Of a stretch of 64,000 nucleotides of DNA, positions 25,249-35,599 are shown in pieces (the first letter of the stretch is position 1; every line of letters starts with the position of its first letter). The notes under the pieces are model-generated. The model saw only the letters and a program-made list of their open reading frames with translations, ran no database searches and had not been told where the DNA came from. Source of the DNA: Helianthus annuus (Eukaryota; Streptophyta; Magnoliopsida; Asterales; Asteraceae); NCBI RefSeq assembly GCF_002127325.2, contig NC_035444.2:33000904-33064903 (forward strand), in the 5' to 3' direction. The position numbers and the translations under genes were made by a program.

Positions 25249-25281
25249 CAGTCAAAACCATCTGATTAATTAACAATCTAC

Positions 25282-25476
25282 CTGTTTCAAAGCGATTGGA
25301 AATGTAATCTTCTCTGAAGATTCAGTGGAATCAACAATTTCTTTGCACATTCTCTCCATGATCTACACACTGCGGCACACGCAACAACAATTTTTCGCGC
25401 GGGCCATGTACTTTCACTCGCTTCTAATCTCTTTATCACATCACTTAACAGTTCAGACAGGAGATTTGCCCAACCA
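25282..25476 (-). pseudogene. captured Tubby-like F-box protein exon
   Basis: An exon with AG acceptor (25477-25478) and GT donor (25280-25281) encodes [20 protein letters not shown], then [20 protein letters not shown]. After a one-base deletion it continues [20 protein letters not shown]. This is the F-box portion of plant Tubby-like proteins, which link substrates to SCF ubiquitin ligases. The tubby domain itself is not seen. The frameshift and single-exon state show it is dead. Confidence 0.8.
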
Positions 25477-25694
25477 CTACAAGATTCAAAAAAAAAAATG
25501 TGCTTTAGTTAGGTTTAAGAATTCCTGCACATAAAACCAACAACAAAAATCTAATAATATCGAAGCTGCTCTATACAATTGATCATTTGTACCTTGTATC
25601 TTAGAAGGATAAATGTCTTGTTGTGTGCAAGATTCAAAACGTACACCAATGAAACAAAATAATTGGTTTGATTCTTTTTCATGTTTAGTTTTTG

Positions 25695-26149
25695 AAAGTG
25701 ACCAGCTTGATTTGTGCTATCAACAAGATAAGCAATTCTCCTAAAGAACATATGAACCCTAGTAGCAATCGCAATTGCCCGATTTAACCATGTGCGCAAT
25801 TTTTATGTTATGAAGAACAAAGGATAGGATACCTGGGCAAGACTGGCCTTGCGAGCTGCTACATTACCAGCGTTCTTTGCTTCAATGAAACTAACTTTGT
25901 TATTGATTATGAGCAGAGTGATAATACCCACAAAAGACTGCCAATCAGGCGGCTTTCCCTACAACATTTTGAATTCAATCAAGGTTTTACAGAGGAGAAA
26001 ACAGTAATTTTAATAAAATCATGTATTAAATTAGGGTTCTTATTTTTTACTCCTCAATTTGCAATGTCAATCGCCATAATAGCAGCAGCTTCCATAACCC
26101 ATGATAATGTGTTCCACATAAATCCTAAATACTTCAAGAATTTGCTCTC
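25695..26149 (-). pseudogene. captured plasma-membrane H+-ATPase exons
   Basis: There are three exon pieces with plausible GT/AG borders. 26149-26051 encodes [20 protein letters not shown] then AAAIMAI. 25958-25833 encodes [20 protein letters not shown] then [16 protein letters not shown]. 25776-25695 encodes [20 protein letters not shown] then FQK. All match consecutive parts of the N-terminal half of P3A proton pumps (first two membrane helices and actuator region). A stop lies after DIAN in the first piece. The phosphorylation domain (DKTG) is absent. It is a captured, non-functional fragment. Confidence 0.8.
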
Positions 26150-26383
26150 CTAAACACAACCACATCATAAGTTCATCAAAATTTAAATACAACCGAGAAC
26201 AAACATTAACATAATAACAATATTCACCATGAAAACACAGACAACGACAAGTTTTTAACAAAATAAAAAATGATAAAGTGGCCTAAACCCTAGCTTCGTC
26301 AGATAAATGACACAAAGTTAAGGATCAAGACTTAATTGATATTGATTTACTAAGAAAATCAAATATAGGTATAGACTTTTACC

Positions 26384-26452
26384 TGATTCACCAGACCAGA
26401 AAAATGAAAAGTCGGTTTCACGGCCGCCGGAACCCTAACAGCTGCCATCATC
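26384..26452 (-). pseudogene. unassigned first-exon-like fragment
   Basis: From an ATG at about 26452 the minus strand encodes MMAAVRVPAAVKPTFHFSGL then VNQ, followed by a GT donor. A CT-rich leader lies just upstream (26455-26530). I do not recognise the gene. It may be a third captured source at the 5' side of the Helitron. Confidence 0.35.
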
Positions 26453-27060
26453 GTTCTCTCTCTCCTCTTGTCCTCTTTTCTCTCTCTAACTCCAGATGTA
26501 TCTTTCTATCTCTCTCTCTCTTCTGTGTTCTGAAGAAAGAAATGGGATGATCAATGATAAACCACCAAAAGAGAAATTGAAGCATAAGATCACAGATAGT
26601 TGAAATCACCACCATCTTCACCAGATGCGACGGCTAGGGATCCATCTTCAACTATCTTAGGGAAGGTGTCCAGATCCTCGGGAACAATAGATCCAGATCC
26701 AGATCTAAAATCTTAATCTTTGAGTAAGAGAGAGAGAACGAAAAGGAAAGGGGCGGTCAGATCCATCTTTGATTTGTGTTTTCTCTCTCCCTCTGATTAT
26801 CTTTCACAATGAACAAGGTTTTCAAAATGAATGGTCCAGATTATAATCCATGTATAAAAATGAACGGTAGAGATTGTGATCCGTGTGAAGTGTATTATTG
26901 TACTAAAAGGCTTGAGTGAAGTAAGGGTATAAGTGGAAAGTGATGTTTTATGGTGCTTAAAAGACTTGTACATCATGCTTTAAGGGTGTTTTAAGGAAAT
27001 TTAAATGACCTTAAGAAATCCTTTGGATATGCTTATTAATATAGTATAGATATATATATA

Positions 27061-28051
27061 GACGTGTAAATTTGACTTGCATATATTCTGAACTAAGTTA
27101 AACATCCGGCACAAAAAATTAGTTGGATAACCTTTTTTAAGCTTGTAACTGAATAAAAAGTATATCTAATACACGTTAGAACATCTTATCAGCTACATCC
27201 ATATCTTTTAGTTATGTTTCCCTAAGCCCCATCTTTGTGTTTCAACATTCATGACAATATAGACATCCATCTCAACAATGTATAACTGGAACTAGATGTA
27301 GCTTTGAGACGGCTTATAGCTGATCAGTCAACAACGTTTTTGTCATAACTTTTCTTTTCATGGTGATCTAGTGTGAGGTTTGGCTAGTTACTAGGGGACT
27401 TGTGTGTAAAATTAAGAGTAATGAAAGAGACCTTGTGAGGCATCTTAACGAACATTTTTTTAAACGACTAACTCACACATCTCGTAAACATATTTATAAA
27501 TCTACATTAATGTTCGCTATAGGATCAGAACCTCAATGGCTCACTTAATCAACCACTTAATTGACAGTAACACCTTTACAAAGCAATTGGTATCGTTAGG
27601 CTACATTTCCTTTTTTTTCTTAGGAATAAGAAAAAAAGTATATCTACTTATTTTAAAGACCATATAAGAGAGGTGTCAATATTGTTAATTTACCTCAATG
27701 CTTTACCTCATAGCTTACGTTTGCATGTTACAAACCCAATTACGTAAATAACCTTCCGCATCAGTTACGTGATGATTTTATGTCTTCTTGTTGCATTGCG
27801 ATTTAACTTGTTGGAATGTATTCGTATTTTTAAAAGAATTTCGGGATGTAAAACTAATTCATCGTTTATTCAAGTCTACGAGATAAGCAAAACATGATAA
27901 TTATTAAACTCCTTGAAAAAAAGGAAAATCGATCATCTTTGTTTTTGTTTTTGTATTTTATCATCTTTTCTCAACAATGACGTGACTTCTTAATACAATG
28001 CCAAAACCAATTAATACATATAGCATCATTTATATATAGCACCTAAACATT
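27061..28051. other. AT-rich intergenic DNA, no gene seen
   Basis: No coding region or element end is recognisable. Confidence 0.3.
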
Positions 28052-28590
28052 GGACCACCCGTAGTGGTCTATGAGTAGGGCTTTTTTTTTTTTTTTTTTC
28101 CCAAACACGCCTCAAAATGTTCTAACCACCGCCCCCATAGGCGTTATCTTCTAATTTTTGGGTTGGGCGTTTTGGTTAAAACGCCGGTTGATGGTGTGAT
28201 TTTCGAAATGTTATTGTTGAGCAATCGTATAAAAAATTAATTTTCAATTTTAATTAATTTTTCACCTATTTAAACCTCAACTCAACCCATTTTTATACAC
28301 TCTTCTCTCTTTTTAACCATTGTATGTTTTTAATACTTTTAAATGTGTTGTCTTTGTTTTTTAGTACGTATTTTAATTAGTGTTAATGTATTTTTTTAGT
28401 TAATGAAATATTATTTATTTTAATTTTCTTTAAAAAAAGAAATTAAAAATAAATAATGGGGTAATGATTGAATGAGACATTATACCAATACACCACTTTT
28501 AAACTTCACCTCCCATAATGCCCGTTATGTCACGTGTTTGTTTATGCCCAAGGGAGGGGCATTATGATATTGCCCCAGTACACATGGTCT
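28052..28590. mobile_element. possible MITE with GGACCA-type ends
   Basis: The left end GGACCACCCGTAGTGG and the inverse of the right end AGACCATGTGTACTGG are partly matched. A T18-like run (28083 onward) and two ACGCC blocks lie inside. The TSD was not settled, so this is tentative. Confidence 0.35.
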
Positions 28591-28613
28591 TAGAAGCTAA
28601 AAGTAACCATGGA

Positions 28614-28922
28614 TAAGGTTGTTTATGAGCTGAAGCGAGTCGAGTCAGGGTAAGCTTGGGCTTGGCTTGATTATAAACCGAATTGGTTCGGCTTGGCTCA
28701 GATTTGAAACCGAATTGAAAATCGTAGTTCGAGCTCGACTTGGTTTTTAACCAACCTAGCTAGTTTCGGTTAGGCTTGAATTTAAAAAGAAATTTTAATG
28801 CATCATTTTCAAAATTCAATAGTATAAAATATCATTCCATAGTTTAAAAAGACATATTCAGAATAAATTCAACCTATTATATTACAAACTCTATGTAACA
28901 TTTCATATTTTTCTAAAGAAAT
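28614..28922. mobile_element. left half of hAT-type GCTCG MITE copy 2
   Basis: This half is collinear with the inverse of copy 1 (4802-5429): a decayed terminal TAAGGTTGTTTATG, then GAGTCAGGGTAAGCTTGGGC and onward to 'aaaattcaatagtataaaat'. Homology stops where the inverted-repeat element at about 28923 begins. The other half resumes at about 56088. Confidence 0.75.
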
Positions 28923-30129
28923 AATTACACCGTTAGTCCTTTTGGTTTCTTCCAAATTTCAATGTCGGGTACTAGTAGTTTTTTTATTACAAAATCAGGT
29001 ATTAACATTCTAATTTGTCACAATGTTGAGTACTAAAGTCAAACTTTGTCACAATGTTGAGTACTAAGGACAAACCTTGTTAACTTTTTTTGTTAAGTCT
29101 TACTAAAATGACTAAGATGCCCTTTATTAATTAAATTTTTAGTCATTTCGTAAAACTTAGAAACCGTAGGGACTATATGTGTTAATTAACCAAACTTGTT
29201 AAATCAAACAAAAAGAAAGCCCGACTTTCAGGGGGTCTTCTCCGGCAATGTCATCGAACTCCGGCCATATCAGATCCGTAAAAATTATCCATTTAACTTA
29301 TTTTTTTCGTTAATGTTTATCTCCATCATAATCAAAACTAACAACTCGTTTGTGTCACGTATAAACTGCAAATTTTGCTTATCCACTAACCCGTTTAACT
29401 CCGAAACTCCCATTATCCTCTCGATCTGTTATATTTTCAATTCGAGTATAAATACATGACTCTTGAACCGATGCGACCTCATTCCCACATAATTTTACAA
29501 CCAATTTCGTCTCTACAACTGATTGGAGCTGCGTCGGCATATCGGAACTCCGGCGATGCAATTCTTGTACATAATATCGCAAACCGGTACGAATATTACG
29601 TGTTATTTGTTCGTTTTATCATACGAAACCAAAGCCCCATATTTCTTTCAACTTACAAAATTGTTATATTCCTAAATCTCAAATTTGTTTTAGTTGTTTT
29701 TATAAATCTTAACTTGGTTTATTATTTGGATTAAGTTAAAAAGTTTATTTTACTAGCATATTATTTATTTTACTAGCATATTATTATTTGGTTTATTATT
29801 TGGATTAAGTTAAAAAGTTTATTTTACTAAAATGACTAAACTTCATATCCATTTAATTTTATAAAAAAATATAAATAAAATAGGAAACATTACTTTAAAT
29901 GATTTTAGTCAAATATAGAGTTAATTGCCATTTTAGTCCCTGAGGTTTGTCTAATTTTGCCATTTTAGTCCAAATAGTTTTTTTCGCCTTTGGGTCCCTG
30001 ATTTTTCCCTTTTGTTGCTATTTTGATCACATACCCTAACTCAGTCTGAAAATCTGGTTATAACCAGGGGTATTTTTGGCATTTACAAAAAAGGTTTCTA
30101 AATTGCCATTTTCATCCAAAACCATTTTT

Positions 30130-30351
30130 ATAATTTTTTTTCTTTTAATCATTTATATAAGATTTATATATATATATATATATTGTTTTCTTAGAAGAAA
30201 AAGATAGTCAGACAACTCATCTCTCACTCTCTCCCGTCTCTCTCTCTCATCCACCATAACAATCACCATTATGCACCACTGCCACCGTCGTTCACCACCA
30301 CTCACCACCACCACCATCCCCACGTTTCACAACCCATCTCTCTCTCTCATG

Positions 30352-30390
<39 letters not shown>

Positions 30391-31072
30391 ATTCACCGTC
30401 ACCAACATCAGACATTACCCCCATCAACTCCACCAAACGCCGCCATCATATCTTGCCACACCCCTCGCCACAGCCTACCCACCAGTAACCCACCACCATC
30501 ACCAACACCTGGTAACATGGTTTCGATCCAGATGTAGATAATTAAGCACATCGTTGTCAGTTGGAATGAGAACAAATTAGGGTTCATTTGTAAGGGGCTT
30601 TCTTCTATGGTTAGTGGGTTGAGGGTTGATGGTGATCCGAAACAGGGGGTGTGGAAATTGGGTTCGATACAGAAGATGGGGGTTAGTGTTTCGCAGATGG
30701 ATTGTGGAAGGTGAACAATGTTGGGTTTTGATTGTGGGGAACAACGGTGGGTTTTAGTTAGGGTTTTGATTTGGGGATGGCGGCGGTGGTTAAGGATGGT
30801 GAAGGCGAGTAGGCGACGGTGTTGGTTCCGGTGGTTGAGGATGTGGTGGAGACGCTGATTGAGGTTGTGTTGGTGGTCTGATATGGCGACCATGGTTGAG
30901 GTGGTGTTGGTGTCAGTGGTTTATGGTGGTGGAAGGTAGTGATGCTGGCGGTTGTGGAAGATGGTGATACCGGCGGTGGTGGAAGGTGGTTATGGCGGCA
31001 CTGGTGGAAAGTGTGAAATTATTTATCAGTGTAAACCCAAATATATATATAAATTATTAAGCATTATATTTT
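30130..31072. other. interior of the Mutator-like element, no credible gene
   Basis: The stretch contains a (TA)n run (about 30168-30182), a (CT)n run (30355-30387), a CACCACC-rich stretch and a GGTGGTGG-rich stretch. Overlapping open frames on the two strands (30271-30537 plus, 30408-30893 minus) are compositional. They encode only His/Pro/Ser or Leu-rich low-complexity peptides. Confidence 0.5.
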
Positions 31073-31081
31073 TATCTTTTA

Positions 31082-31862
31082 GAGTTAATTACACAAATGG
31101 GTCCTGTGGTTTATACATAATTTCGCTTTTGGGTACTAACTTCTTTTTTAACAGGTTTAGGTTCTATGGTTTCAATTTTGTAACACCTTTGGGTACTAAC
31201 ACCAAAATTAGTTAATTAATGACTAAAATACCCTTGTATTTTTTTAAGTTTATCAATGTAACACATTTGGGTACTAACACCTAATTTTATTTAAGTTTAA
31301 ATCAATTTTACAAAATCTATTTATTTTTTTATTTTCATTATTTTATTATATATCTTAATTAACATAAACTCTATTTATTTTTTTTATTTTCATATTTTTA
31401 TTAAATTTCTTATTTAACATAAAATCTACTTGTTGCACCAGTATTTTTTTAAATATATTTTTTAAATAAAATCTACTAGCTATATAGTTTTACGTAAATT
31501 AAATTTTCGTTTTCAATTTTGGATTGAAATGATTGATAATAATAAATATCTTTCATGTAAAAAGATTTAAGCCTTTTTTAACTCGTTTTTTTGTTCATTT
31601 ACATTTTACTATTTTAGAAATATATTTAATTTACATAAAACTATATAGCTAGGTATTTTAGATAAAACAAAAAAATTTAAACCTTTTTTTAACTCTTTTT
31701 GTTTTCTAAAATAGATATTTAATTTACATAAAACTATATAGCTAGTAGATTTTATTGGTGCAACTAGTAGATTTTATATAAATTAAATATCTTTCTAAAA
31801 TTGTAAAATGTAAATAAACAAAAAAAGAGTTAAAAATGGCTTAATTTTTTTTACATGAAAGA

Positions 31863-31953
<91 letters not shown>

Positions 31954-32438
31954 CAATCATATATATCCAAAATTCAAAACGAGTAAGGTTTACATTATTT
32001 AAAACTAGTAAGAAATTTAATTTACATAAAACTATATAGCTAGTAGATTTTATTTAAAAAATCTATTTAAAAAAATATTGGTGTAACAAGTAGATTTTAT
32101 GTTAAATAAGAAATTTAATAAAAATATGAAAATAAAAAAAATAAATAGACTTTATGTTAATTAAGAGATATAATAAAAAGATGAAAATAAAAAAATAAAT
32201 AGATTTTGTAAAATTGATTTAAACTTAAATAAAATTAGGTGTTAGTACCCAAATGTGTTACATTGATAAACTTAAAAAAATGCAAGGGTATTTTAGTCAT
32301 TAATTAACTAATTTTGGTGTTAGTACCCAAATGTGTTACAAAATTGAAACCATAGAACCTAAATTTGTTAAAATAAAAAGTTAGTACCCAAAGGTGAAAT
32401 TAGGTATAAACCACAGGACCCATTTGTGTAATTAACTC
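31082..32438. mobile_element. foldback Mutator-type element with TIRs over 400 bp
   Basis: The ends GAGTTAATTACACAAATGGG match perfectly in inverse. The arms continue almost identically for at least 440 bp on each side of an (ATT)n loop. The perfect 9-bp TSD TATCTTTTA lies at 31073-31081 and 32439-32447. The end sequence resembles that of the surrounding Mutator-like element (GAGTTAATT), so the two belong to related families. No coding sequence. Confidence 0.9.
31866..31953. repeat. (ATT)n microsatellite in the foldback loop
   Basis: About 29 uninterrupted trinucleotide units lie at the centre of the foldback element, the position where a hairpin would have its loop. Confidence 0.95.
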
Positions 32439-33845
32439 TATCTTTTATATAATAGCTAGTAGTAAGACCTGTGTGAACGCACGGGTAGGTTTAATAACGA
32501 TCGAAATCAAATACTAAAAAACAAATTATAATATATCATTTAAATTGTTTGCGTTTAGTTACATATTTTTATTAAACAATGTTAAAGACAGTATGTGTTA
32601 GGACATAAAAAATTCATTACTATGTTACGAAAAAATTATTAGTTCAGGTTTGATATAGAAATAAGCTAAGTAATTGATAATATGTTGTCTAAAATGAAAG
32701 CATGACCTAATTTTATGTTGTCTAATAATTAAAACATGACCTTAATTTTTTTGACACATTGTTAGTGTACAATTCAGTAAAGGCCCAATGTTATTGTACA
32801 ATTCAGCATGACCTAGTTAAATGGACTATTCAATTTGGGGTTTAAATAACCAAATGTTATTAAACAATTCAATAAAGGCCCATATATTTGATCCAATTAA
32901 TCTTAAGAATGGGTCACAGTTTCAAGGCCCATTAGAATCCTTATATGAAATACGGTGATAGCCCTAAATCCTAATCGGTCATTTACATCTTTGTAATTCA
33001 AATTGTGACAACGAAACGACAGGGACTCTTCAAGATCTTTGTGACATCATCAAAAGGTAATCTAAAAAGTATTGATGACAGTTTCTTCTTTTGAAATCTT
33101 TTCTTCATGTAATTTATTATACCACGCTTGTATGTTTGATCTTTGATCAGTCGTTTGTTCTATATGAACTATAATTTGTGATGAGATTTGTGTATGTTGA
33201 TGTGTTATACTTCTATTTTTCATATGTATATTTGTATTGATGTTCGATTGAGGTTTACACTTTTAGTATTTGACAAATTATTTTATTTCACCTCATTTAG
33301 GGCTATGTTAAAAATGAATGTTTATCAGTTTTTGTATAAAGATTTTGTAAGATTATGATGTTTAGTATAGTTCTAGTTGGTGTTCTTGACATTGAAAAAG
33401 ATTAGATATATAATTTTAGTCTTCCACAGATTGAGTTATAATATTTTGGGTCTTTCACATGTTATGTATGTTCATATCCTGATTACTTATGTTATAGAAA
33501 TTATTGATCAGTTTTGGTCTTTCACATTCTTGTTGATCATATTAAATGATACTCCAATTGTCTTAACGAATTATTATAAATTCTGGTGTGAAATTATTCG
33601 TTGTGGTTTGCACTATGGTAGTTTAGATGATACATTTGTGTTTTCAAGTCTTTGTTTGTATTGTTATCATTATGTAGAAAACTTTTGTACGTTATCTACT
33701 GTTTTAGTCTATTAGTTATACTCTTTTTAATTTAGATATATAGAATAACCTTTTGACATTTTATTATGTTATTTATTAATTTAGATATTCATAGTATTTT
33801 CTATGATAGTTCAAAGTTAGAAGGATGTATGGGTTTGCTTGTTAC

Positions 33846-35136
33846 ATGGACGACAACCGAAGGAAATGTTTGGTTAGTATTTTAATCTCGATTATGGCGA
33901 ATTTAGTTTTCTTTATAATATCATATTAGACGGTTTCAGATTTTAATTTATTTATACATGGGTTCTGCCAAAAAAATATAAACAATGGATTAAAGAGTTT
34001 AACTATCTAGTTGGCTTTGTCAAAGTGCGGACAACTAATGGCCAGGTGTTGTTTGAAGTCAAGGTATATGATTTAGGAAACTTCTATTATTTCTACAATG
34101 GGTGGTGTTCCGTAGTTGAAACTTTGAAACTACAATCTGGATCGTGGCTCGTTTTTCAGTATGAAGAAGCAGTAGAAAGTTTCCAGATATTTTATTTCTA
34201 TGACAATATTGCATTTGCTCCATCTGATTATTTTTACTACAGACCCAATGGCGCTTTTGGTAAACGTGATGCTATGGTATGTAGTTCAGAATCTGGATTC
34301 ATTATATTTATTATGGTTTGTTATTTATTGGTTGTTAGTATATGAAATTACTAATATTTATTTTTTTCTCGTTGTAGCATATCAATCGTTTATTTGTACA
34401 TCACAAGATGGACAATACCATTCCAAACTATCCGGTTCTTATTAGAGGTCCTGGAAGCATAAATTATTTGTTCGAACGAATGCGATTGACAATCAGCTTT
34501 ACATAACAACTGGATGGGATCGGATTAAGAGGAAGTTGTCAATAAGTGTTGAGCATCTGCTTGTGTTTGAAATGATTGATCTTCATACTTTTGATATGTC
34601 CGTTTTCAATTGTTCCAAGAATGCTGATTTAGTGTTGCCACCGGAATTATATGCTGCTATTAAGGAAGAAGTCGTAGAAGAGGTTATCAGTATTTCTGAT
34701 GGTGAAGATGTGGATGACATGACTGAGGGCAATGAAGCCGATATGCTCCCTGTAACCCCGAACGACGAAACTATACCAGTAGGTTTCCGTGTGGACAATC
34801 ATTTTGTAAGTTTCTGTAACCAAAAAGTACTAACAGGGCCTTAGGATGTATTAACCATATTATAATACTATCTTTGTTAACATTATTTGTTGTTTGTTAC
34901 AGCGCATTCGTAAACCTCTCGCTAAAAAACTTGGCTTGGATAGGAAGAGGAGTTTAAAGATTGTAGATGCTGCTGGTAATGTTTGGGATGTTCGAATTGG
35001 TATCGAGTTTTCTGATGGTCAACCGAGGTTTTATATACAAGACATGAAACAGTTTGTGAAGGATAAAAAGATGGTTCCTTGTGAAGAGTTTACCCTTAAG
35101 TTCGTCAAGGGTAAAGGTATTTTCTTGTTGGACTGA
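33846..35136 (+). pseudogene. multi-B3-domain (REM-like) DNA-binding protein gene carried by the Helitron, frameshifted
   Basis: Model: a short first exon from ATG 33846 (MDDNRRKCL, to 33872), then exons 33930-34276, 34378-34805 and 34903-35136, with GT/AG introns between. Domain 1 runs LPKKYKQWIKEF, FVKVRTTNGQVLFEV, FYNGWCSVVE, GSWLVFQYEEAVESFQIFYF. Domain 2 runs KLFVRTNAIDNQLYITTGWD, LSISVEHLLVFEMID. Domain 3 (IRKPLAKKLGLDRKRSLKIV, GIEFSDGQPRFYIQDMKQF, EEFTLKFV) ends the protein. An acidic linker (around EEVVEEVISISDGEDVDDMT) joins domains 2 and 3. B3 domains bind DNA in plant transcription factors. One-base frame changes are needed near 33967 and near 34450, so the present copy is probably dead. 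A 5' untranslated exon with donor at 33057 looks likely. It lies tail to tail with the helicase gene, 463 bp apart. Confidence 0.7.
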
Positions 35137-35599
35137 ATGGTTGTGGGGCCTCTGCGGATAATGTTTTGATGTATGGAAACAATGTTTTTGTTTGTGGTTG
35201 TTTGTTTGGTTAAAAGTCTTTTGTAATAGTTGATAGTTTTGACCCTGGTGGTACGAAGGGTGTATGTACAGATAAGTTTTTGGTTGCATATGTTACTGAA
35301 ACACTGCAGACTATGTATTAAGAACATGTAGTTGTTCCTAATGACTAACGGTTGAAAGTATTACTTGCATTAGTTATTCCTTGTCTTTTATATATATGTT
35401 ATTCTTATTTGCCTTTGATTGTTTTATAATAGTTAAAGCTATCAATTTTTAAACATGTATACTATTTTTTAAACAATACACTAAAATAACATCCATGATT
35501 ATTAGATAAAAGGAACACGTTCATAGGATGTTCAAAAGATCATACCACATTACTTCATACATGAAAAGACTTTTGTCTAAAACGCTATTTCTACAACGA
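35137..35599. other. convergent spacer between B3 and Rep/helicase genes
   Basis: This is the 3' flank of both genes. It is AT-rich and no further feature is seen. Confidence 0.4.

Larger units (their letters stand above)
23883..27050 (-). mobile_element. non-autonomous Helitron (3.2 kb) in (TA)n, with H+-ATPase and Tubby-like exons
   Basis: Read on the minus strand, the 5' end is A|TCTATACTATATTAATAAG at 27050. The 3' end is a hairpin with stem CCCGC/GCGGG, 11 bases, then CTAG|T at 23883. Both flanks are TA, so the A|T insertion rule holds. It holds decayed exons of a P-type H+-ATPase (25695-26149), a Tubby-like F-box exon (25282-25476), an unassigned first exon (26384-26452) and a TTCGAA-rich MITE (24575-25248). 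There is no Rep/helicase, so it depended on a helper element. Confidence 0.85.
13481..27060. repeat. (TA)n microsatellite invaded by seven elements
   Basis: TA tracts occur at 13481-13554, 16067-16124, 16488-16539, 17051-17052, 23061-23084, 23469-23502, 23837-23882 and 27051-27060. The DNA between consecutive tracts is in each case one element with matched ends: foldback elements A-E and two Helitrons. Nothing else separates them. The simplest reading is one ancestral (TA)n locus, between GAGGG on the left and GACGTG on the right, that took repeated insertions. Rice Micron elements are a described precedent for (TA)n-targeting transposons. Confidence 0.8.

Noticed and set aside
30271..30893. 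Overlapping His/Pro/Ser-rich frames on both strands
   Set aside because: Low-complexity CACC/GGTGG and CT repeats inside the Mutator-like element; no domain and no start context.
34583..34798. Antisense frame within the B3 gene and antisense frames at 34954-35327
   Set aside because: They overlap the B3 coding exons and lack recognisable domains.
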